Assembly (NCBI GenBank): GCA_022072125.1
Contig: JAJVIH010000016.1
Span: forward strand, 291,205 to 355,204
DNA length: 64,000 nucleotides
Reading direction: 5' to 3'
Source of the DNA: Myxococcota bacterium
GTDB taxonomy: Bacteria > Myxococcota > JAJVIH01
Part shown: piece by piece, positions 1 through 7,404 of the stretch
Numbering within the stretch: the first letter of the stretch is position 1
How the letters are laid out: each line of letters starts with the position of its first letter
Translations under genes and position numbers: made by a program
Notes under the pieces: model-generated
What the model saw: the letters and a program-made list of their open reading frames with translations, nothing else
Told to the model about the DNA's origin: nothing
Database searches by the model: none

Positions 1-60
1 CGCGAGGCGCCCATCTCCGAGACCAAACCCTGGTCGGTGCGCCCGGTGCGTTCCGGGTGA
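1..60 (+). CDS. 3' end of an unidentified gene (partial)
   Basis: Reading frame 1 is open from the left edge to a TGA at 58-60 and gives a 19-residue tail (ending WSVRPVRSG). The residue mix looks like an ordinary protein C-terminus and the frame is open from the first base, but 60 bases are too few to identify a family. It converges with the minus-strand lipoprotein gene that ends at 83. It could be chance; it is listed because the next gene on either strand only begins further in. Confidence 0.3.
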   Translation, partial: REAPISETKPWSVRPVRSG

Positions 61-82
61 GCGCGTGCAACGGCGCGGACAG

Positions 83-907
83 TCACTTCCCGTCCGCCTT
101 GCGGTCGCTGAAGACGAAAAAGCCAAAATCCTGGAGCAGGTGGAAGTCGCCCGCGGATAGCGGCCGCCATGCCGCAAAGACGCCGCCGCCCTCCCGCTCC
201 TTGCGATCAATCCGGTAGAGGTTGCCGCGGAATCTGTCGCCAGGCTTCGGCGGGATATTGCGGATGGCCTTCAATTCCGCGAAGGGGATGGCGAGTTCCG
301 CCGTCCAGCCGCGGTCGCGGTCGTTCCGTTCGTTGAGCGCGCCATCCACCCGCACGGCGCTTTTGACATTGGCGTTGTATTGGGCGGCCACGCGCCAGTC
401 CGGCGAACGGCGTTTCTCGAAGTAGGCGTCGAAGAGCACATTGGCGGGGCTGATCTGGAACTCATGGTAGGTGGCCTGATCATTGTCGGCGTCAATATAG
501 ATTTCGGCCACTTCCTCGTCGAAGATAGGCTCGTCGCGCTGGCCGTAGCCGGACCAGACGTCGGTATCCTGGACCTCGAAGGCGACATAGAGAAATGCAT
601 CGTCCCACAACAGGCGGGCGGTGGTCTCCAGTTCGGGTGGAGACGGATCCGCGCGCATCGAGCGGACGAACAGCCCGGTGGAGGCGGCGCCCTTCCAGTC
701 CGCTTCGTTCAGGACACCGTCAACGGCGATGGGGCCGGTGGTTCGCCGCACCTCCAGTTGATCGGAGCCGGCGGATGCCGCCGCCAGGGTGTTCTTTTTG
801 CGATCGGTTTCGGGGTCCACCCCGAATCCGCACGCCTCGCAGGACGCCAGCGTGGCCAGCACCAGCAACAGGGCGGCGCGCAACCGTTGTTGAACCGGGA
901 AAATCAT
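83..907 (-). CDS. Lipoprotein with CBM9-like (DOMON-type) carbohydrate-binding domain
   Basis: Predicted exported lipoprotein of about 274 residues. The N-terminus has arginines, a Leu/Ala-rich hydrophobic stretch and a LATLASC lipobox. After a short linker the body matches the family-9 carbohydrate-binding/DOMON-like fold found in sugar-binding and cytochrome proteins: an opening 'DGVLNEADW' strand, then '[16 protein letters not shown]', 'EIYIDADND' and '[13 protein letters not shown]'. A role in binding glycans or small ligands at the envelope is inferred; no catalytic domain is attached. I chose the ATG at 907 because it overlaps the dtd stop as ATGA, which suggests translational coupling; an ATG 12 bases upstream is also in frame. 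The gene is downstream of dtd on the minus strand, an unexpected partner that tells little about function. Confidence 0.75.
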   Translation of the reverse strand: MIFPVQQRLRAALLLVLATLASCEACGFGVDPETDRKKNTLAAASAGSDQLEVRRTTGPIAVDGVLNEADWKGAASTGLFVRSMRADPSPPELETTARLLWDDAFLYVAFEVQDTDVWSGYGQRDEPIFDEEVAEIYIDADNDQATYHEFQISPANVLFDAYFEKRRSPDWRVAAQYNANVKSAVRVDGALNERNDRDRGWTAELAIPFAELKAIRNIPPKPGDRFRGNLYRIDRKEREGGGVFAAWRPLSAGDFHLLQDFGFFVFSDRKADGK

Positions 908-1359
908 CCGTTTTTCCAATCGTTGGAATCGAGCCAGATGGTGACCGGCCCCTGGTTGATCAGTTCCACCATCATGGATGCGCCAAATTCGCCGGTTTCG
1001 ACGGTCAGTCCTGATGCACGGGCCAGCCGGATGAATTCGTCCACCAGAGAGCGGGCCAGTCCAGGTGCCGCCGCCCCAGTGAACGACGGGCGGCGGCCCT
1101 TGCGGCAGTCGGCGTAGAGCGTGAACTGGCTGACAACCAGCATGGGCCAGCCCTTGTCCCGCAGGGACAGGTTCATCTTGCCCTGGCCGTCTTCAAAGAT
1201 GCGCAGCCCGGCGATGCGGTCGAGCAGCAGGGCGGCGTCGGCGCTGGTGTCCTGCGGAGCAGCGCCGAGCAGCACCAGCAATCCAGGGCCAATGGCGCCG
1301 GTCTGGCGGTTTTCGACGGTGACGCGGGCGCGGCCGACCCGCTGCAAGATCGCTCGCAT
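904..1359 (-). CDS. dtd: D-aminoacyl-tRNA deacylase
   Basis: Hydrolyses the ester bond of D-aminoacyl-tRNAs (and Gly-tRNA-Ala), protecting translation from D-amino acids; cytoplasmic homodimer. At 151 residues it has the usual length. It starts [16 protein letters not shown] and carries both family signatures: SQFTLYAD in the centre and [10 protein letters not shown] at the C-terminus, which form the chirality-checking pocket. The start at 1359 is set by the family N-terminus; the frame stays open for about 50 further codons upstream, but that extension matches nothing in the family. The stop overlaps the start of the CBM9-like lipoprotein gene by ATGA, so the two are probably cotranslated. 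Confidence 0.93.
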   Translation of the reverse strand: MRAILQRVGRARVTVENRQTGAIGPGLLVLLGAAPQDTSADAALLLDRIAGLRIFEDGQGKMNLSLRDKGWPMLVVSQFTLYADCRKGRRPSFTGAAAPGLARSLVDEFIRLARASGLTVETGEFGASMMVELINQGPVTIWLDSNDWKNG

Positions 1360-1690
1360 GGCGGCGGAGTTGTAACGCATGCCCGCAAGCCCCGGCAACG
1401 ATCCATGCGGTGGATCCGCCGCCGTGGGTTGCATCATTCGCCTTCTGGCGCTCGTGCTCAAGGCGGAGTGAATCAGATGGTTCATGATCACATGAATGCC
1501 TTCATCCGCAATCACTTCATGCCTTTGCCTGCATGCCGATCAGGACAGGAATGGTCCGGACAGGCCATGATTCGCCTCCGCCGGGGCCGAAGACGCGATA
1601 AGGGGCCGCCGCCTTGCCTTTATTGGCGTCTTCCCCCCGTCCAAAACCAGTGAGCGGGAGGATTCTAATGAGTTCTTCCTCGAAATTTGT
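1360..1690. other. Intergenic region without a recognised gene
   Basis: About 330 bases between the start of dtd (minus) and the promoter of the next plus-strand gene. On the minus strand the dtd frame is open upstream to about 1530, with several in-frame ATGs, but the predicted residues do not extend the Dtd fold. I see no RNA gene, repeat or strong terminator. Confidence 0.5.
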
Positions 1691-1700
1691 TTGAATTCCG

Positions 1701-1709
1701 TGGTATACT
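1701..1709 (+). promoter_or_regulatory. Extended -10 promoter
   Basis: TGGTATACT, an extended -10 element (TGn plus TATACT), lies about 25 bases upstream of the ATG at 1735. No good -35 box is seen, as is usual for extended -10 promoters. A strong ribosome binding site, AAGGAG at 1722-1727, follows. Confidence 0.55.
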
Positions 1710-1734
1710 GCCTTGCTTTACCAAGGAGTATTCC

Positions 1735-2136
1735 ATGCAACATCATTCCAATGAACCCGTCATCACCTGGATCGCCGTGGTGGATCGCCACGCCGCGCGC
1801 ATCTTTGAAAACCGCGGCGAACACACCGGCTTGCATCTTGTGGAGAACGCGCCGTTGCAGAAACACGGCAAATCCAACGAGCACCATGATTTGCATCACA
1901 AACACAGTGCGGACACCGCCGTCGCCAAGGAGGTGAGCCATTACCTGGAGCACGCCCGCACCCAGAAGCGGTTCCACCGGCTGGTGCTGGTGGCGGATCC
2001 GCGCATGGTGGGAGCGTTGCGGCATGAATTTCACGGTCCACTCGCCCACACCATCCACGCCACGGTGGAAAAAGACCTGGGCCATGTAAACGCGCACGAT
2101 CTGCCGGAACACCTGCACGGTGTTCTGATGCTGTAG
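1735..2136 (+). CDS. Host-attachment/baeRF-type eRF1-like small protein
   Basis: 133-residue His-rich protein of the 'host attachment' family, which belongs to the bacterial/archaeal eRF1-like superfamily. Visible elements are an N-terminal strand ITWIAVVDRHAARIFE, a His-rich middle, a helix with KEVSHYLEHARTQKRF, then LVLVADPRMVGAL and a C-terminal strand/helix DLPEHL. The eRF1-like domain-2 fold is shared with release-factor and ribosome-rescue proteins, but the canonical GGQ loop is not visible, so peptidyl-tRNA hydrolysis should not be assumed. The start at 1735 has an AAGGAG eight bases upstream and an extended -10 promoter. The gene stands alone between a promoter and a strong terminator and is therefore monocistronic. 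Confidence 0.75.
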   Translation: MQHHSNEPVITWIAVVDRHAARIFENRGEHTGLHLVENAPLQKHGKSNEHHDLHHKHSADTAVAKEVSHYLEHARTQKRFHRLVLVADPRMVGALRHEFHGPLAHTIHATVEKDLGHVNAHDLPEHLHGVLML

Positions 2137-2157
2137 TTCCCGGCCCAAATCCGCGAG

Positions 2158-2188
2158 AAAACGGCCGGACCCGGATCCGGCCGTTTTT
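2158..2188. terminator. Intrinsic terminator (bidirectional)
   Basis: Perfect 9-bp stem ACGGCCGGA/TCCGGCCGT with a 6-base loop. It is flanked by AAAA on the left and TTTTT on the right, which extends it to 12 bp and makes it usable in both directions. It ends the gene at 1735-2136 and may also stop transcription from the convergent gene ending at 2264. Confidence 0.85.
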
Positions 2189-2263
2189 GATCGCATGGAG
2201 CGCGCCTGCCCTTCGCTGGCGCCAGAAGTGGCGGGCAGACGCGCTCTTCTTCGTGAAGCGGTT

Positions 2264-3379
2264 TCAGCGGGGGGGCAATTCGCGGGACAGGGAACGCAGG
2301 GTTCCGGGAGGGATCCACTGCCAGGCGCCCTGGTTGGGGTTCTGCGGGAAACGCGGGTCGCCAGGTTTGAGGGGAGCAGGTTCACAGCGGCCGTTGTTTT
2401 CGGCGTAGGGCTGCTTGCGGGACAGATCATCGTCATGCACCACCAGCGCACCGCCGCTTTGTGGAAAAACCAGGCCTTCCGCCTTGTGATCAAAGCGCAT
2501 CACCGGACGCGCCAGTTTGGGCGAAAAGGCACGCGGGCCTTCCATGGCGGACTGGGGAATCCACCACAATGTGGCGCCGATACCATCGCGGCTTTCATCC
2601 ATTTCCGCGGTGGTCAGCACCGCGTAACGCTTGCCCGCGCCATCCCAGGCGATGCTGGAAAGTCCTTCGTACCGGCGAATGGAGGGATGACTCGCCGGTT
2701 CGAAGCGGATCAGTTCCAGCGGCGTCGCCTCCGGCTTTTTCAGGTCAAAGCGGTAAATCGCCATCACGAAGATGAACATGCGCCAGTTGGTTTCGTATCC
2801 AAGTTGCCGGACGCCCACAAACAGCCAGCGTCCGTTTGGTGAAACGCTCAGTCCTTCCACCTTGATGTGTTTGGCGCCAGTGATTTTGCTGATCGCGGGC
2901 TCGATTTTTTCCGACAGCGGATGAACCGAGGCCGGCCCAGGCGTTCCGTCTCCGGCCAAATCGAATTGCAGCAGGCGGCTCCAGGTATTGACCCTGCCGC
3001 CTTTGGTTTCATCGGGGCGATCATGGGCGGTGATGGCGAGCAAGCGGCGTGGTTTTCCTTCCATCACGGCCAGGCCTTCGAGTTTGTTGACCCAGGCGTT
3101 TTGCACTGGATTGCCATCCGGAGTGGCGCGCTCGAATTTCAGTTCGCCATTGTCCCAACGGTAGAGGAAGAGAGCGGTGTGGCGATCGCTGCCCACCGCG
3201 AAACGCCCGGGCGCAACCTCTTCGATGGCCGATGGTTCAAACCGTTCACACGGGGTGGAGGAGCCCATCTCCAGTATCTTGATGTCATCGCTGCTCCAGA
3301 CTGAAACACTGGCGAGCTGGAGTCCGGCAACCAGGGCCAAACTGAAAAAAGGTTGCGATTTGCATGGAAAACGGGACAT
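2264..3379 (-). CDS. Secreted beta-propeller-like protein (DUF3616/SdiA-regulated-like)
   Basis: 371 residues with a Sec-type signal (basic start, FFSLALVAGLQLASVSVWS). The mature part has spaced repeats of the type 'EPSAIEEVAPGRFAVGSD', 'KLEGLAVMEGKPRRLLAI', 'KVEGLSVSPNGRWLFVGVRQ', 'RYEGLSSIAWDGAGKRYAVL' and 'KAEGLVF', each followed by a short strand. This is the pattern of propeller proteins such as DUF3616 or SdiA-regulated proteins, in which 'EGL' marks each blade. No catalytic residues can be assigned; phytase-like or esterase-like activity is possible but unsupported. It is divergent from the DUF4388 gene. A putative promoter lies so close to the ATG that the message may be leaderless. 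Confidence 0.6.
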   Translation of the reverse strand: MSRFPCKSQPFFSLALVAGLQLASVSVWSSDDIKILEMGSSTPCERFEPSAIEEVAPGRFAVGSDRHTALFLYRWDNGELKFERATPDGNPVQNAWVNKLEGLAVMEGKPRRLLAITAHDRPDETKGGRVNTWSRLLQFDLAGDGTPGPASVHPLSEKIEPAISKITGAKHIKVEGLSVSPNGRWLFVGVRQLGYETNWRMFIFVMAIYRFDLKKPEATPLELIRFEPASHPSIRRYEGLSSIAWDGAGKRYAVLTTAEMDESRDGIGATLWWIPQSAMEGPRAFSPKLARPVMRFDHKAEGLVFPQSGGALVVHDDDLSRKQPYAENNGRCEPAPLKPGDPRFPQNPNQGAWQWIPPGTLRSLSRELPPR

Positions 3380-3387
3380 AGCCTGCT

Positions 3388-3417
3388 ATATTAGGGCCGC
3401 CTTGACGGGGCCAGCAA
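3388..3417 (-). promoter_or_regulatory. Putative sigma-70 promoter very close to the start codon
   Basis: On the minus strand TTGCTG (3417-3412) and TAATAT (3393-3388) are 18 bases apart. The -10 box ends only 8 bases before the ATG at 3379, so transcription would begin at or next to the start codon. No ribosome binding site fits in that space. Confidence 0.4.
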
Positions 3418-3463
3418 CTTTCGTGGCTGGAGATCCGGCGGGGCGAGTTGGGGAAATCGCATC

Positions 3464-3874
3464 ATGCCAGCGCCACCACCCGGAGAAGAACTGATCTACC
3501 GCGCGGTCTCCGCGTTGAACTCGGGCAACGGGCAAGGGCCGCTGTCTCTGGCTGGCAACCTTGCGTTTGTGTCGCTGGCCGATCTGCTGCAGATTCTGGA
3601 AGTCAACCGCAAGTCCGGATCGCTTTACGCCACCGATCCGGTGGGGCGATATGGCGTCATCCACGTGCGCGATGGCCTGGTGATCTCCGCCGATTGCGGA
3701 CCGCTGTCGGGGGAATCCGCGGTCTATGAAATGGCCGCGTGGAACCTGGGACATTTTGCAATCACTCCGCTCTCGTCCCAACAGCCCGCCCTGATGGAAA
3801 TCACGCCCGGCGCCCTGATTCTGGAATCCCTGCGCCGCAAGGACGAAGCCGCGGGCAGACCCGCCGGCTCCTGA
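3464..3874 (+). CDS. DUF4388 (PATAN-like) domain protein
   Basis: 136-residue protein made of one DUF4388 domain, recognised by 'LSLAGNLAFVSLADLLQILEVNRKSG', then 'YGVIHVRDGLVISADCG', 'ESAVYEMAAW' and 'GHFAI'. In deltaproteobacteria and cyanobacteria this domain accompanies response regulators and signalling proteins and is thought to mediate protein-protein contacts. No second domain is present here. The gene is 53 bases upstream of the AddB-like gene on the same strand and could be its first operon partner, although no functional link between the families is known to me. Confidence 0.75.
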   Translation: MPAPPPGEELIYRAVSALNSGNGQGPLSLAGNLAFVSLADLLQILEVNRKSGSLYATDPVGRYGVIHVRDGLVISADCGPLSGESAVYEMAAWNLGHFAITPLSSQQPALMEITPGALILESLRRKDEAAGRPAGS

Positions 3875-3927
3875 CCTTCCGCGGCCATTCCGGGTAGGCC
3901 GCACCCTGGGCGCGAGGAATTCCTCCG

Positions 3928-6900
3928 TTGGTTTTCTTTCCGCGTGAATCCGGCTATTCATGGCGGATACCCGGTTCGCCTGACGCCGGACGTGTTCCGG
4001 GAATCCGGGACCATCACTTCCACGTGGCATTGAAACCGTCCGTTGACCATTCCCACGAACCGCCATCCGGCGCTCCGGATCGGCTGATGATTGGCGTCCC
4101 GCCGGATCGCCTCGCGGAATCGCTCTGGCGGGAATTGCGCCGCCATCCCGGGGATGCGGAACATCCGGTCTGGGTGGTGGCGTCCTCCGGCAGGCTGTCC
4201 CGCGGCCTGCGCCGCGAATGCGCCCGCCAGCGGATTCCATTGACCGCCGTTCATTTCTCCACGCTGGATGATCTGGCGCGGCGTTATGTCATCCCCTCCC
4301 GGGAAGGTGCTTTTAATCCGGAAGGGAACCCGTGGCGGCGCGCGCCCGGCCTCTCGCGCGATCTGGTGCTGTGGAAATTGCTGCGCGAACAGATTGACCA
4401 ACTGCGCCGCGAGCCTTTTGGGGCCGCGTGGAGTGCGGCGGTTTTCCACGAGTGGGGATTTCTGCAGTCCGTGGCCGCGACAGTGGACGATTTGATGATG
4501 TCCGGAATTGGATATGACAACCGGACCGGCGCGGAACGTCAGGCGGAGTTCGTGCTGGAGCGCTGGCTGGCCTCGCGCTTCCCCGGAGTCGAACACGACG
4601 AATACAGCCGCGGCCGCCGCGCCCTGGTGGCGGAGTTGACGCTTCGCGCCATGGATCAGTTCCGGCGACTGAACTGGAATGGCCGGGCTTCCGTGCTGGC
4701 CGCGCTGGCGGAAGAGATCGCCGGGTGGCGCGCCGCTCCCTGCGGCCGGGTGATTTTCGCTGGCTTTTACGACGCCACCGGATTGCAGACGCGGGTATTC
4801 CATTCGCTGGCTTCCCGCGTTCCCGCCGTGTGGCTGGTTCCGCATCCGGGAGATCACGCCACGGAAGCGCTGAGCCGCTTTTCCGCGCGTTGCCGGGCCC
4901 GCCGTGAAACGGAGGAAGCCGCCGCCGCACCTGGGCCGGAAAATGATCTCCAGCGGCTGCGTGCGGGGTTGTTTCAGCACCAACCCTTGCCTGGAGCCTC
5001 GCATGGCGATGGCGGCGTTATCTGGCGCTGTCCCGCGAACGAAGCCGGCCAGGCCCATGAGATCGTGCGGACCATATTGCGGTTCGCCGGGGAAGGCGTC
5101 GCGCTGGACGCCATGGCGGTGACTGCGCGCCGGTCTTCCGATCTCGCTCCCATCTGCCGCGCCCTCGATGAAGCGGGCGTTCCGCACAACGGGCCGGCGC
5201 CGCCGCTCGCCCAGTGCGCCGGGGGCCGCGCGATTCTGCTGGCGTTGGATTGTCTGCTCAGGATTCATCCCGATCATGCGCCGGCGGAACGGGGCCGGGA
5301 GGATCATCCCTTCCTGGAATGGCTGTCGTTGGGCGTATTTCCCGGGGAGGCGGATGCGGAGTCACGGGAGTTTTCCGCAGGGCTGCTGGAAAACGAACTG
5401 GCGCAATTCCAGCCCACGGGCGAATCACTGCCAGAATGGCTGGACGCCATCCGGCGCCGGTTGGACTTCGCCGGAAACAATCCGGGGAACGCTGTTGCGG
5501 ACGCCATCACACGCAGCCTGTCCTTTGCACGGAAGATGGCGGAACGTCTGCTGGCCGCCGCCGGAGTACTGGAAAATCCCGGGTCTGAGATCGCCCTTGC
5601 AACCCTTCTGGGCGCCGCACGCCGGGTCATTTCGAGCATGGCGCCCGCTGGACCCGCCGCGCAGACCGCGCTGGCGGCGCTGGAAGCGCTGGCCCCCGCG
5701 GCGGAATACATCCGCCTTCGCATGGGAGATGCGCTGGAGTTGATCACGGAGACGATCGCGCAGGCGCCCCAACCGCGTCCGCCTGCCGGACCTGGCGCGC
5801 TGCAGGTGGCGGATGTCATGCGGTTGCGCGGGCTGGAATTCGAGGTCATCTGTCTGGCCGGGTTGAACGATGGCGTTTTCCCCCGCGCGGGCAGGGGTGA
5901 CCCGCTGTTGAACGATCCCGAGCGCGGGGCCTTGCAGGCGGCGTGCGACGATTCGCTGGGCGCCGGTGAAGCGATCATTCCGCTCAAGGAATCCGTGCTT
6001 GCGGAGGAGCGCTTGCTCTTTCACGGCCTGGCTTTTCAGGCGCGGCGCAGCCTTGTGCTGTTTGTCCCTCAATCAGGCGGTCCGGGTGAATTGCCGCCCT
6101 CCCCATTTGCGTTGCAGGCTCTGGAAGCTGTCCTTGGCGGACCGCGATCCTCCGCGGATTTGCTGGAAGCCGGGCAGGCCCGCGACTGCGCGCCGTTTTC
6201 TCCGTGGCGGCGTCTGGACGCCCCCGCGGAGCCCTTGGTCACCGCTGACGAACACTGGATATCCATCGCGCGCCAGGCATGGGCGCATGGTGGAGCGGCG
6301 GGATTTCCCTCTGCTCACGCCCTCGCCGCCGCGCGCGGGCGCTGGCTGCAATCGCGCCGCGATGATCGTCTTGGTGAATTTGACGGCGCGGTCAGCAGCC
6401 GGGACATGGTTCGGGCGAGCCTGGCGGCGATCACCGAATGGTCGGCCAGTCAGCTTGAACAGTACGCGGAATGCCCCTACCGGTTTTTTCTCGGCCGGGT
6501 GCTGCGGATTCCCCGCGGGGTGAAATGGGAAGAGGGGTTGACGATCGACCCACGCCAGCGCGGCGAACTGCTGCACAAAGCCCTGGAGTTGGCCGTCCGC
6601 GAGGAACTGGATCTGAACCGTCCGCGCGGCTGCGGAAATCCGGATGATTACAAAGCACGCGGAGTTGAATACCTGAACGATTTGCTGGAGCGCTACCGCG
6701 CAACGGGCGGAGCGCGTATTCCTCGCCTGCGCTGGGAACTGGAAGCGGGCCATCTGCGGGACGAAATTTCCACCGCGCTGCAATTGATGTGGGACGAAAA
6801 GGAACAGGGCGAATACGACAGGATGGCGGTGGAATTTGAGTTTGGGTCCCACGCCCCGGGCGAACCGGTGGTGGAAATCCGGTGCGGCGAAATGGCCATC

Positions 6901-7404
6901 CGCGTTTTGGGGCGGATTGACCGCATTGACGCCCGCCGCGACAACGGCGCCCTGCGCATCGTGGATTACAAGTCCGGCAAGCTGCCGGATCTGAAGGATG
7001 AGCATCCGTTCCTGAAAAAGCTTGCGAAGGATGGAAGCAATGGCTTGGACGGAGCGTCGCTCCAGCTTTTCCTTTACGCCGAGGCCGCGCGCATCCTGCT
7101 GAAGAGGGAAATTCATTCGGTCATGTACCAGTCGGTGGCGCGGCGCGGAAAATTCGACCGCAAGGAAGCGCTGTTCATGCCGGGACACCGGGAGCGCCTG
7201 CTGTATATCATCAGCACATGGCTGGAGTTGATGTCTTCCGGCCTGTTTCCGCGCCAGAGCCTGTCCTGTCGCCACTGCGACTGGAAGGAAATCTGCGGCG
7301 GCGAATTCAGGCGCGACGCGGCGAGAAAAATCCGGGGCCCGGACGCCGCACGCTTCAACGCCATCTGGTCCGGTGCGGATATCCCCCGCGAGGAAAAGCC
7401 GTGA
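3928..7404 (+). CDS. AddB-like nuclease/inactive helicase subunit with Fe-S cluster motif
   Basis: Predicted B subunit of an AddAB/RexAB-type helicase-nuclease that resects double-strand breaks for RecA. The C-terminus has the AddB-type PD-(D/E)XK nuclease: a first cysteine in EQYAECPYRFF (about residue 849), GELLHKALE, RIDRIDAR, IVDYKSGK (Asp1013, Lys1015), then C1114-x2-C1117-x5-C1123. The four cysteines should hold a 4Fe-4S cluster, as in AddB and Cas4. The N-terminus has a helicase-like fold but no Walker A lysine, so like RexB/RecC it is probably not an ATPase. Start: the TTG at 3928 has AGGA nine bases upstream but codes for an unstructured leader; ATG 4087 is an alternative. The stop overlaps the GTG of the AddA-like gene, so the subunits are translationally coupled. 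Confidence 0.82.
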   Translation: MVFFPRESGYSWRIPGSPDAGRVPGIRDHHFHVALKPSVDHSHEPPSGAPDRLMIGVPPDRLAESLWRELRRHPGDAEHPVWVVASSGRLSRGLRRECARQRIPLTAVHFSTLDDLARRYVIPSREGAFNPEGNPWRRAPGLSRDLVLWKLLREQIDQLRREPFGAAWSAAVFHEWGFLQSVAATVDDLMMSGIGYDNRTGAERQAEFVLERWLASRFPGVEHDEYSRGRRALVAELTLRAMDQFRRLNWNGRASVLAALAEEIAGWRAAPCGRVIFAGFYDATGLQTRVFHSLASRVPAVWLVPHPGDHATEALSRFSARCRARRETEEAAAAPGPENDLQRLRAGLFQHQPLPGASHGDGGVIWRCPANEAGQAHEIVRTILRFAGEGVALDAMAVTARRSSDLAPICRALDEAGVPHNGPAPPLAQCAGGRAILLALDCLLRIHPDHAPAERGREDHPFLEWLSLGVFPGEADAESREFSAGLLENELAQFQPTGESLPEWLDAIRRRLDFAGNNPGNAVADAITRSLSFARKMAERLLAAAGVLENPGSEIALATLLGAARRVISSMAPAGPAAQTALAALEALAPAAEYIRLRMGDALELITETIAQAPQPRPPAGPGALQVADVMRLRGLEFEVICLAGLNDGVFPRAGRGDPLLNDPERGALQAACDDSLGAGEAIIPLKESVLAEERLLFHGLAFQARRSLVLFVPQSGGPGELPPSPFALQALEAVLGGPRSSADLLEAGQARDCAPFSPWRRLDAPAEPLVTADEHWISIARQAWAHGGAAGFPSAHALAAARGRWLQSRRDDRLGEFDGAVSSRDMVRASLAAITEWSASQLEQYAECPYRFFLGRVLRIPRGVKWEEGLTIDPRQRGELLHKALELAVREELDLNRPRGCGNPDDYKARGVEYLNDLLERYRATGGARIPRLRWELEAGHLRDEISTALQLMWDEKEQGEYDRMAVEFEFGSHAPGEPVVEIRCGEMAIRVLGRIDRIDARRDNGALRIVDYKSGKLPDLKDEHPFLKKLAKDGSNGLDGASLQLFLYAEAARILLKREIHSVMYQSVARRGKFDRKEALFMPGHRERLLYIISTWLELMSSGLFPRQSLSCRHCDWKEICGGEFRRDAARKIRGPDAARFNAIWSGADIPREEKP

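Noticed and set aside
1360..1515. N-terminal extension of Dtd by 52 codons
   Set aside because: The family N-terminus is at MRAILQRV; the extra residues have no counterpart in Dtd, and the GC-rich frame is simply open.
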